Source: Candidatus Woesearchaeota archaeon | Lineage (GTDB): Archaea; Nanobdellota; Nanobdellia; Woesearchaeales; SM23-78 | Direction: 5' to 3' | NCBI GenBank assembly: GCA_011372335.1 | Contig: DRSY01000096.1 | Span: 1-5,684, forward strand | Length of the DNA: 5,684 nucleotides | In this document: positions 1 to 5,199 of the stretch, piece by piece | How positions within the stretch are numbered: position 1 is the first letter of the stretch | Layout: each line of letters starts with the position of its first letter | The notes under the pieces: generated by a model | Told to the model about the DNA's origin: nothing | Databases searched by the model: none | The model's input: the letters and a program-made list of their open reading frames with translations, nothing else | Translations under genes and position numbers: made by a program

Positions 1-2375
1 CACACAGGCCACTCGCATAAATGCACAGACTCATCCTTTAATAAGCCATACTCCTTTTTTAAGTTCTGATAAACAGCTTCTGTGATAAAAGGCATGTTCG
101 GAGCAAGCATCTTCACGATATTAACCAGACACTCGTACAGCGTATCAACCACTACTTGTTTATCCTCTTTATCCCTCACGAACTGGATGTAATCCCTTGA
201 TAAGTCAAGGAATAATTCTCCTAGAAGCGGGGTTAGCTCGTTGAGCAAATACTTCTCGTGCCTCTCCTCAACCCGTTTCATAGTAGAGTACACCCTGGAA
301 AGAACATACTCCTCCTCAATACCTGCTCTGGTCATATCAGGTTTCCTTGGTTTCAACTTATACGTCCTTGTTAAGTCTAAGAGATAATTATGAATATTCC
401 AGAATACTTGGAGGTTCTTGAACCTTATCTTAGCTTCCTCCCATGAGAAATTAATATCATACCCCGGCCTGGTTTCACTCATGTAATACCGCAGGGTGTC
501 TGCTCCGTACTTCTCTATTAATTCATAAGGAGAAATAATATTACCAAGGCTCTTACTCATCTTCTTACCTTCAATATCTGTTATCATACCGTGCATATAA
601 ACAGCTTTGAAACTAGGCTTTCCGAACGCTATCATGCTGGAAACCATGAGCAGGTTAAACCACCCCCTTATCTGGTCTTTTCCTTCAAGAATGAAATCAG
701 CAGGGAAATACTTTTCAAACAAGTCTTTTCTCTTAGGATAATACAGGCAATTCCAACTAGTAGTACCAGCATCAACCCACACATCCATGATTTCAGGGAT
801 TCTCTTCATAACCCCTCCGCACTTACACTTAAAAATCACCTCGTCAATCCATGGTTTATGCAGATTACTAGGCACCTTCCCCTTACCAGCTCTTTTTTCA
901 AGCTCAGAAGCACTACCAAACACTTCGTAAGCCTTACACTTCTCGCACTTCCATATAGGTACAGGCGTGCCCCAGTACCTCTGTTTTGTAATACTATTAT
1001 CCCTAAGGTTATCAAGCCAGGAATGAAAGGCGTTCTGAGCGGTTTTTGGCACCCAGTAGATACTCTGATTAGCTCTTATCATCTCTTCCTTTAAATCTTC
1101 TACTTTAAAGAACCACTGCTTTGTTTTTCTAAAAATAACAGGGGCGTGGCATCTTTCACAGTGAGGATAATCGTGTTTCACTTTTGTCACAGCAATCAAG
1201 GCACCGTCTTGTTTAAGCTCTTGAGTGAACTTATCATCATCTTTTCGTGCTTCAAGACCAGCAAACCTCCCTGCTTCTTTTGGGAATACTCCGTGCTCAT
1301 CCAATATGTTAAAAGGAGGGATATTATTCCTATAACCAACTTCGTAGTCTTCTGGTCCACACCCAGGAGCGCAGTGAACAAGACCAGTACCAGAGCCGGT
1401 ATCAACATACTCTGATGAGAGTACTACAGTGTGCACTTTTGGATGCTTCTTTTTAAGCTCCTTGTAAAACCCCAGCTTCTTATCCCAGGGGTGCTCGTAC
1501 TCAACTCCTTCGAGTTTTGAACCCTTGAACTCTTCAATAATCCTGTACTTCTTATTAGCCACTCCTTGAATGAACACGCCTGCAAGTGCTTTTGCCACTA
1601 TCCATTTCTCTTTTGCTATCTTGCCTTTATCCTTCTTATTATCCTCCACCTCCACTTTTACATAGTCAAGATCCGGGTTAACCATTATTGCAAGATTAAA
1701 CATAATAGTCCAAGGCGTGGTTGTCCAGATGATAAGGTATTCGTCCTTCTTACCTTTCACTTTGAATTTCATGAATATACTATCATCTTCTACTTCTTTG
1801 TATTCACACTCGTGTTTGGCCATTGCAGTAGCGCAGCTCGGACACCAAGTCATTGTTTTTTCCCCTTCGTACAGTCTTCCCTGTTCCTCTGCTTTTTTAA
1901 CAAGAAACCACTCTGCTTCTATGAATTCGTTCTTAATAGGGAGGTAAGCATTCTTGTAATTCATCCATACCCCCAGCCTCCATAAGTCCCTGCTCATCTC
2001 CTCTGCTTTTTCACTGGAGAACCTGATGCACTCATTAACAAATTTATCAACACCGAACTTCTTGATATCCTCTTTCATCTTAATCTTATGCAACGCCATT
2101 ACCTTCCTAGCGGTTGGTAATCCATGCATGTCGTAACCAGCTCGGTCCCACACATCAAAGCCTCTCATTCTTTTATAACGCAGAACAACATCCTTCATAG
2201 TATTATTCCATGCTTGCCCGAGATGAATCTTGCCTGATGTATAAGGCGGTCCTTGTAAGAAGTAGAATGGTTTTCCTTTTTTGTTCTTCTCCTTAACCTT
2301 CTCATAAATATTATTATCCTCCCAGAACCTTAGCGTCCAGGCTTCTACTTCCTTAAAATCATACGGTTTTCCCAT
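1..2375 (-). CDS. ileS: Isoleucyl-tRNA synthetase, 3' end cut off by the window edge
   Basis: This cytoplasmic class Ia enzyme joins isoleucine to tRNA-Ile using ATP. I translated all 791 visible codons and found no stop or frameshift. Reading from the ATG, the ATP-site signature is H51-L-G-Q54, followed by DMHGLP (82-87). The CP1 editing domain shows WTTTPWT (217-223) and GTGL-VHCAPGCGPEDYEVG (329-347), the usual landmarks for hydrolysing Val-tRNA-Ile. Cysteine pairs at 178/181, 406/409, 477/480 and 517/519 look like zinc-knuckle positions. KMSKS is at 605-609 (window 549-563), and the C-terminal helical anticodon-binding domain then begins. Archaeal IleRS proteins are about 1,050 residues, so roughly 250 lie outside. 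The start is secure: a stop lies four codons upstream with no other start between. An AGAAGGAG element sits 12 nt upstream, an unusually long spacer. The last HIGH residue is Gln, and the usual Glu after GLP-x is Ala (A89). Identity is very confident. Confidence 0.97.
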   Translation of the reverse strand, partial: MGKPYDFKEVEAWTLRFWEDNNIYEKVKEKNKKGKPFYFLQGPPYTSGKIHLGQAWNNTMKDVVLRYKRMRGFDVWDRAGYDMHGLPTARKVMALHKIKMKEDIKKFGVDKFVNECIRFSSEKAEEMSRDLWRLGVWMNYKNAYLPIKNEFIEAEWFLVKKAEEQGRLYEGEKTMTWCPSCATAMAKHECEYKEVEDDSIFMKFKVKGKKDEYLIIWTTTPWTIMFNLAIMVNPDLDYVKVEVEDNKKDKGKIAKEKWIVAKALAGVFIQGVANKKYRIIEEFKGSKLEGVEYEHPWDKKLGFYKELKKKHPKVHTVVLSSEYVDTGSGTGLVHCAPGCGPEDYEVGYRNNIPPFNILDEHGVFPKEAGRFAGLEARKDDDKFTQELKQDGALIAVTKVKHDYPHCERCHAPVIFRKTKQWFFKVEDLKEEMIRANQSIYWVPKTAQNAFHSWLDNLRDNSITKQRYWGTPVPIWKCEKCKAYEVFGSASELEKRAGKGKVPSNLHKPWIDEVIFKCKCGGVMKRIPEIMDVWVDAGTTSWNCLYYPKRKDLFEKYFPADFILEGKDQIRGWFNLLMVSSMIAFGKPSFKAVYMHGMITDIEGKKMSKSLGNIISPYELIEKYGADTLRYYMSETRPGYDINFSWEEAKIRFKNLQVFWNIHNYLLDLTRTYKLKPRKPDMTRAGIEEEYVLSRVYSTMKRVEERHEKYLLNELTPLLGELFLDLSRDYIQFVRDKEDKQVVVDTLYECLVNIVKMLAPNMPFITEAVYQNLKKEYGLLKDESVHLCEWPV

Positions 2376-2387
2376 CTTTTGCTCTTA

Positions 2388-2395
2388 CTCCTTCT
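2388..2395 (-). promoter_or_regulatory. Candidate ribosome binding site of ileS with long spacer
   Basis: The minus strand reads AGAAGGAG, whose GGAG can pair with the archaeal 16S 3' end. It ends 12 nt before the ATG at 2375, longer than the usual 5-8 nt. No alternative start codon exists between the upstream in-frame stop (2385-2387) and the ATG, so the spacer cannot be shortened by moving the start. Confidence 0.4.
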
Positions 2396-2427
2396 GTTTT
2401 ACTAACCCTCTTCTCTTACACCCCTTG

Positions 2428-2473
2428 TTTTTTTAGGATGATTCTTTTCAGCTGATATTTTTTTTAGGTTAAT
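2428..2473. repeat. Two imperfect 16-bp T-tract repeats 30 bp apart upstream of ileS
   Basis: T7-AGGATGATT begins at 2428 and T8-AGGTTAATT begins at 2458. They share a T-run, AGG and a matching tail with two or three differences. The palindrome TCAGCTGA (2448-2455) lies between them. They fall 50-100 bp upstream of the ileS start, in its probable leader or promoter. On the minus strand they read AATyAwCCTAAAAAAA. Chance is possible in DNA this rich in T-runs. Confidence 0.35.
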
Positions 2474-2559
2474 TATTATCTCTGATTTTATTTCTGATTA
2501 TCCTTTGGGTTGTTTTGAGTGCTTTATATTGTTTTCTATCATTAAAAACCTTTTTGGTG

Positions 2560-2593
2560 AGCATCAACAAATTAAGTGAAAGTAAGTGATGCT
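2560..2593. repeat. Perfect 7-bp inverted repeat AGCATCA / TGATGCT
   Basis: AGCATCA at 2560-2566 and its exact reverse complement at 2587-2593 are separated by 20 bp. The right arm ends 17 bp before the ATG of the plus-strand micro-ORF and just beyond the stop of the minus-strand one. It is not followed by a T-run on either strand, so it is not a conventional terminator. It could be a protein-binding site or chance. Confidence 0.4.
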
Positions 2594-2597
2594 ACTC

Positions 2598-2720
2598 TCA
2601 TATTAGGATAATGATGATAGAAATAAAAATAATAAAAATAAAGAAGGCAGTGCTATTCATGCCTTTCATAACTACTCTGTGCTTCTTTATTCTCCTATTT
2701 ACTCTGCTTGTTTTAATCAT
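2598..2720 (-). CDS. Candidate small membrane protein, 40 residues, antisense to the 46-residue frame
   Basis: The ATG at 2720 is preceded by AGGA with a 5-nt spacer, an acceptable ribosome binding site. The peptide has a strongly basic N-terminal half (Lys/Arg at 3, 6, 9, 10, 12, 13, 15 and 19) and a hydrophobic C-terminal half (about 25-40) made almost wholly of Ile and Phe. That resembles a tail-anchored or toxin-like small protein. It lies on the same strand as both neighbours. Against it, the hydrophobic half is just the reverse of an A-rich run, whose T-rich minus strand could equally be an archaeal termination tract for the gene upstream. No family is recognised. Confidence 0.22.
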   Translation of the reverse strand: MIKTSRVNRRIKKHRVVMKGMNSTAFFIFIIFISIIIILI

Positions 2721-2751
2721 GCTAATCCTGCTCATTACATGCTGGGAATAA
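2611..2751 (+). CDS. Candidate small membrane protein, 46 residues
   Basis: This open frame starts with tandem ATG codons. A short Lys/Ile-rich stretch (residues 4-12) is followed by an almost uninterrupted hydrophobic segment (about 13-43) rich in Leu, Phe, Ile and Thr, ending in Cys-Trp-Glu. This is the pattern of a single or hairpin membrane helix with basic residues at the cytoplasmic side. An AGGA sits 2 nt before the first ATG and 5 nt before the second. Downstream, a weak stem (TTGCT/AGCAA) precedes a run of 7 T, and a run of 9 T follows, which suits a plus-strand transcript end. I do not recognise the protein. A low-complexity AT tract can give such frames by chance, and a different hydrophobic peptide is readable antisense to it, so at most one is likely real. 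Confidence 0.3.
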   Translation: MMIEIKIIKIKKAVLFMPFITTLCFFILLFTLLVLIMLILLITCWE

Positions 2752-2770
2752 AGAAGTAGTTTATAAAAGC

Positions 2771-2827
2771 TTTGCTCGTGATTGGTTAAGCAAGAGGGTT
2801 TTTTTAGTTTAATTACGCTTTTTTTTT
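2771..2827 (+). terminator. Weak stem plus two oligo-T tracts, plus-strand terminator candidate
   Basis: TTGCT (2772-2776) can pair with AGCAA (2789-2793) across a 12-nt loop, five bases before seven T (2799-2805). Nine T follow at 2819-2827, flanked by CGC and GCG. Archaeal RNA polymerase stops on oligo-T in the coding strand, so this would end plus-strand transcription before it meets the opposing gene whose stop is at 2861. Confidence 0.4.
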
Positions 2828-2860
2828 GCGCTACTCCTTTTTAAAGGTTTAAAGAAGAAT

Positions 2861-3757
2861 TTAAAGGGAGGAAACTAGTTCGGATAGATGTGTTTCTGTT
2901 AGTAGTGGTTGTAACGGCTCTGCTACTCTTCGCTTAGTCTCGTTGATGACGTTGATAAGAATAATCTTTAACACTTCTTTGATGAAGCGTAGAGCGTTTC
3001 TTTCTTTGTCCTCTTCAGGCCTGTACTCCCAGACACCTATTTTTCTGGGGTCGGCTTGTTTTATCATTCGAAGTAGGTCTTGGGTGTGGAAGTATGATTT
3101 CTGCTCTGAATTATTCATATTATATTTTTTGTCAAAGACGTCGATGTCAATATCAAAATGATTGGCTTCCAAGTACTCTTCTCCAATGCCTGTTTCGCCG
3201 TAAGTACTCATTCGTTGGACGCCGTAATTAATGACTCTTATGTTTCTAAAATTATCTTCCACCCCGTTCATATAATTAGCGAGGTTATATACGAGCTTCT
3301 CTTTCCTTGCAGGATTCGCTTTGGAGTGGGTTGCAGAGTAGTCTCCGTGGCAGTCGTATCTTGCTACAACATCATCATCCTCGTAGAGCATAAGAGCTCC
3401 TACATGGCTTGGTCCTACGCATATGATTCTCTTAGCATTACTGTATTTCTTTTTTATCTCTCTGCCTTTTATGATTAAATCATTAATATCAACTTCGTGT
3501 TTCTGGTCTGCTTTTAGGCTCAGCTCTTCTTGCCTTATTATTATCCTTTCCCTAGTTTTCTTGTTTTTTATGTTCTCCTTGTTTTTTTGTATTTCTCGGA
3601 TTAGGTATTCAAGTGTTGGTTGAAGATAGCCAGGAACGTATTCCTCGTAGTAATTTGTGACTATGTTTTTGTAGTCCTCGTAGAAACTTAGTGCTCTGTG
3701 GTTTTTGTCGTAGTGTGTTCTTATAGGCACGCTTATAAGCACTATTTCATTATTCAT
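2861..3757 (-). CDS. Putative metal hydrolase with arginase (ureohydrolase)-like fold, family not recognised
   Basis: I cannot assign this 298-residue protein to a named family, but the arginase superfamily metal-ligand pattern is readable in order (numbered from the ATG at 3757). GPSHVG carries H118, the place of the GGDHS histidine. D135-C-H137-G-D139 matches DxHxD. D204-I-D206-V-F-D209 matches DxDxxD. W-E244-YRPEED resembles the late ExNPxxD stretch. All six positions that would hold two Mn ions are present. A lysine- and glutamate-rich helical segment (about 49-105) comes before the first motif. The proline after DxDxxD is Lys, and the general-acid loop after DxHxD looks different. Substrate is unknown; related non-ureohydrolase groups such as the UPF0489-like proteins are an alternative. 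Two starts compete: the ATG at 3757 lies 26 bp from a TATA box, whereas the ATG at 3796 has a GGTGA two bases upstream. The CDS is secure, the fold likely, the reaction open. Confidence 0.82.
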   Translation of the reverse strand: MNNEIVLISVPIRTHYDKNHRALSFYEDYKNIVTNYYEEYVPGYLQPTLEYLIREIQKNKENIKNKKTRERIIIRQEELSLKADQKHEVDINDLIIKGREIKKKYSNAKRIICVGPSHVGALMLYEDDDVVARYDCHGDYSATHSKANPARKEKLVYNLANYMNGVEDNFRNIRVINYGVQRMSTYGETGIGEEYLEANHFDIDIDVFDKKYNMNNSEQKSYFHTQDLLRMIKQADPRKIGVWEYRPEEDKERNALRFIKEVLKIILINVINETKRRVAEPLQPLLTETHLSELVSSL

Positions 3758-3779
3758 GGCTTGTATGAGGCAGCACACA

Positions 3780-3787
3780 TTTATAAA
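3780..3787 (-). promoter_or_regulatory. TATA box for a leaderless arginase-fold transcript
   Basis: TTTATAAA is centred about 26 bp upstream of the ATG at 3757, the standard archaeal TATA-to-start distance. Transcription would therefore begin at or next to that ATG and give a leaderless mRNA. An A-rich stretch that could serve as the BRE lies just upstream on the minus strand. If translation instead began at 3796, this element would lie inside the coding region. Confidence 0.5.
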
Positions 3788-3796
3788 TTTTATCAT

Positions 3797-3803
3797 ATTC
3801 ACC
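3797..3803 (-). promoter_or_regulatory. GGTGA ribosome binding site supporting the alternative start at 3796
   Basis: The minus strand reads GTGGTGAATATG, placing GGTGA two bases before the ATG at 3796. It resembles the thioredoxin leader at 5191-5202 and pairs with the archaeal 16S tail. Use of this start would add 13 residues, including a Cys-Cys pair, before the ATG at 3757. It competes with the leaderless promoter model. Confidence 0.35.
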
Positions 3804-3889
3804 ACTTATAAGAAGTGATTCGTATTTGTGAATTATGATAAAAACAATAAAAAAGATTTTTGGGTTAAAAATAAGAAAAAAAAAAATAT

Positions 3890-3931
3890 TAAAAACACAA
3901 TAAAAACACAATAAAAACACAATAAAAACAC
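3890..3931. repeat. 11-bp tandem repeat, 3.8 copies (TAAAAACACAA)
   Basis: Three exact copies of TAAAAACACAA lie at 3890-3900, 3901-3911 and 3912-3922, followed by nine matching bases at 3923-3931. Each unit carries an A-tract of five, so A-tracts recur at about one helical turn. Such phasing is known to bend DNA. The array lies between two divergent promoters, about 80 bp before the thioredoxin reductase TATA box. Confidence 0.9.
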
Positions 3932-4001
3932 CCTCAGAACTTGGAATAAAAAAACTAAAAAAATAAAGAAAATAAAAAATAAAAGGATAAGGTTATAAAG
4001 C

Positions 4002-4015
4002 AAAACCTATATAAA
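4002..4015 (+). promoter_or_regulatory. BRE and TATA box of the thioredoxin reductase gene
   Basis: AAAACC (4002-4007, BRE-like) is followed directly by TATATAAA (4008-4015). Transcription should start about 26 bp after the TATA centre, near 4037-4038. That leaves a leader of about 20 nt before the ATG at 4058, just long enough to hold the ribosome binding site. A second TTATAAAG at 3993-4000 is a weaker alternative. Confidence 0.6.
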
Positions 4016-4046
4016 TGCTTTCAGAAATCTTTTTTTCTCACATAAT

Positions 4047-4052
4047 AGGTGA
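4047..4052 (+). promoter_or_regulatory. Ribosome binding site AGGTGA fixing the thioredoxin reductase start at 4058
   Basis: AGGTGA matches the archaeal anti-Shine-Dalgarno complement and ends 5 nt before the ATG at 4058. A longer frame could begin at GTG 4049, but that GTG lies inside this element. The protein would then gain only Met-Arg-Ser before the Met-Tyr-Asp-Val that typically opens the FAD-binding strand. The ATG is therefore preferred. Confidence 0.6.
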
Positions 4053-4057
4053 GGAGT

Positions 4058-4984
4058 ATGTATGATGTTATAATTATAGGCGCAGGATTTGCAGGTTACA
4101 CCGCAGCTATTTATTCTGTGAGGTACAGGCTTACTACTCTGGTAATCAGTAAGGAGCCCGGAGGAGTGATAGTTAACTCCAGAGAAGTGGAGAACTACCC
4201 TGGGTTCAGAAGAATCTCAGGTTTTGAATTAATGAAGAAGTTTGAAGAGCATGCCAAGAGCCTCGGAGCTGAACTAGTAGTTGATGAGGTCGTAGGGATT
4301 ATTAAACAAGCAGGGTCATTCAAAATAGAGACCAGACAGGGAGAAACCTACGAGGCGAAATCAGCAATCCTAGCTCTTGGGACTGAGAGAAGAAAACTTG
4401 ATATTCCCGGAGCAAAAGAATATGAAGGTAAAGGAGTTCATTACTGTGCGACCTGCGACGCAGCTTTTTACAAGGACAAAGTAGTTGCTGTGATTGGAGG
4501 AGGGAATTCTGCTGCTCACTCAGCCCTGCTTCTAAGCAGGTTTGCAAGGAAGGTGTACATAATATATCGCAGAGAAAAACTCAGGTGCGAGCCTCTCCTC
4601 TACGATAAGATTAACGCAACGGCTAATATCGAGATTATTTATAAAACCAACCTCACAGAGGTTAAAGGCAGTAAGTTCTTAGAAAAAGTGAGGCTTGATA
4701 ATGAGTATAAGGGAAGAAAAGAGTTGGAACTTGATGGGGTGTTCGTGGAGATAGGGAGTATTCCTAATTCAAGCCTTGCAAAAGAACTCGGAGTAGAACT
4801 AACAGATAAGCATGAGATAGTTGTTGATGAACACTGCAGAACCAATATAAAAGGGGTGTACGCAGCAGGGGATGTTACTAATACTGTGCTTAGGCAAGGC
4901 ATAGTTGCTGCTGCACAAGGAGCAATAGCTGCTGCAAGTGCTTATGCTTTCATAACAGGGAGACATCCGAGTCAAGCATGGTAA
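4058..4984 (+). CDS. trxB: Thioredoxin reductase (NADPH, FAD-dependent)
   Basis: This soluble flavoenzyme passes electrons from NADPH through FAD and a disulfide to thioredoxin. At 308 residues it has the usual length of the low-molecular-weight type. From the ATG, the N-terminal FAD motif is G8-A-G-F-A-G13, and VENYPGF is at 44-50. The redox-active pair C130-A-T-C133-D lies within the NADPH domain, whose dinucleotide motif is GGGNSAA (147-153). YRREKLR (170-176) keeps the three arginines that bind the NADPH 2'-phosphate, with Tyr for the common first His. GVYAAGD (266-272) and RQG (279-281) close the second half of the FAD domain. GGQ, which contacts FAD in many members, is GGV (35-37), and the Glu after GGGNSAA is His154. 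The gene has its own promoter. Thioredoxin follows 215 bp downstream, so the pair forms a full relay. A ferredoxin-dependent variant is less likely given the intact arginines. Confidence 0.93.
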   Translation: MYDVIIIGAGFAGYTAAIYSVRYRLTTLVISKEPGGVIVNSREVENYPGFRRISGFELMKKFEEHAKSLGAELVVDEVVGIIKQAGSFKIETRQGETYEAKSAILALGTERRKLDIPGAKEYEGKGVHYCATCDAAFYKDKVVAVIGGGNSAAHSALLLSRFARKVYIIYRREKLRCEPLLYDKINATANIEIIYKTNLTEVKGSKFLEKVRLDNEYKGRKELELDGVFVEIGSIPNSSLAKELGVELTDKHEIVVDEHCRTNIKGVYAAGDVTNTVLRQGIVAAAQGAIAAASAYAFITGRHPSQAW

Positions 4985-5013
4985 GATTTCTCAGTTTAAG
5001 CCCGGTTTAACTC

Positions 5014-5060
5014 CTTTATTTTTATTTTCTAATCCTTCTTATTTTTCTTATTTAATTTCT
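5014..5060 (+). terminator. T-rich termination tract after thioredoxin reductase
   Basis: Starting about 30 bp after the stop codon, the plus strand carries several T4-T5 runs within 47 bp. This is typical archaeal intrinsic termination without a strong hairpin. It implies that thioredoxin is mostly transcribed from its own promoter. Confidence 0.5.
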
Positions 5061-5090
5061 AATAAAACATTTCCTAATAAGTATTCCTTA

Positions 5091-5125
5091 TAACAATATA
5101 ACAATAGCCTTTATTGTATATGTTA
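5091..5125. repeat. 14-bp bulged inverted repeat upstream of thioredoxin
   Basis: TAAC, ATAT and ACAATA on the left (each block separated by a single unpaired A) pair with TATTGT, ATAT and GTTA on the right, around the 5-nt loop GCCTT. The left arm is also a perfect tandem of TAACAATA (5091-5098 and 5099-5106). It ends about 29 bp before the candidate TATA box of thioredoxin, a place suited to a regulator site. It could also fold in RNA read through from thioredoxin reductase. Confidence 0.55.
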
Positions 5126-5153
5126 AGACTTATCATATCGGATTATAATAATA

Positions 5154-5161
5154 TTTTTAAA
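5154..5161 (+). promoter_or_regulatory. TATA box candidate of the thioredoxin gene
   Basis: TTTTTAAA is centred near 5157.5, so transcription would begin near 5184 and leave a leader of about 16 nt that still holds the ribosome binding site. The arrangement mirrors the thioredoxin reductase promoter. AT-rich alternatives lie just upstream (5141-5150). Confidence 0.45.
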
Positions 5162-5190
5162 CACCGCCAGGTCTTAAAAATAAAAAAAAG

Positions 5191-5199
5191 GGTGGTGAT
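5191..5199 (+). promoter_or_regulatory. Extended ribosome binding site of thioredoxin
   Basis: GGTGGTGAT matches the archaeal anti-Shine-Dalgarno complement GGAGGTGAT at eight of nine positions and abuts the ATG at 5200. It supports this start and indicates efficient initiation. Confidence 0.6.

Larger units (their letters stand above)
2376..2860. other. 485-bp AT-rich intergenic region between ileS and the arginase-fold gene
   Basis: No long open frame crosses this gap. It holds the presumed ileS leader and promoter, two similar T-tract elements, a 7-bp inverted repeat, two overlapping antisense micro-ORFs and oligo-T tracts on the plus strand. On the minus strand an AATATAAAG-like TATA candidate (about 2523-2531) would give ileS a leader of roughly 125 nt. 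It is weak, and I saw no clear TATA box closer to the gene. Because both flanking genes run on the minus strand, such a gap argues against close cotranscription. Confidence 0.6.
3758..4057. other. 300-bp divergent intergenic region, extremely A-rich on the plus strand
   Basis: The region separates the divergently transcribed arginase-fold gene and thioredoxin reductase. Between about 3838 and 3990 the plus strand is overwhelmingly A with few T, and it contains the 11-bp tandem repeat. Promoters sit at its two ends: a TATA box for the leftward gene at 3780-3787 and one for the rightward gene at 4008-4015. No coding frame is supported. The T-rich minus strand could also stop antisense transcription before it enters the leftward gene. 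Confidence 0.7.

Noticed and set aside
591..1094. A 167-codon open frame on the plus strand
   Set aside because: It lies wholly inside ileS on the opposite strand, where the IleRS translation is unbroken and carries conserved motifs. Its own translation shows no recognisable domain.
1566..1985. A 139-codon plus-strand frame with hydrophobic, Phe-rich translation
   Set aside because: It is antisense to the IleRS editing domain. The Phe-rich stretches are the reverse of Lys/Glu-rich codons.
2376..2560. T-box or other riboswitch before the synthetase gene
   Set aside because: I see no T-box bulge sequence or strong stems, and T-boxes are a bacterial Gram-positive device that does not fit the archaeal signals here.
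3158..3478. A 106-codon plus-strand frame within the arginase-fold gene
   Set aside because: It is antisense to the DxHxD and DxDxxD region, whose motif order makes the minus strand the coding one.
3890..3931. Possible CRISPR array or replication-origin iterons
   Set aside because: The units are contiguous 11-mers with no spacers, and no cas or initiator gene is nearby.
4049..4057. GTG start for thioredoxin reductase, three codons earlier
   Set aside because: The GTG is part of the AGGTGA ribosome binding site for the ATG at 4058, and the extra residues precede the normal N-terminus.
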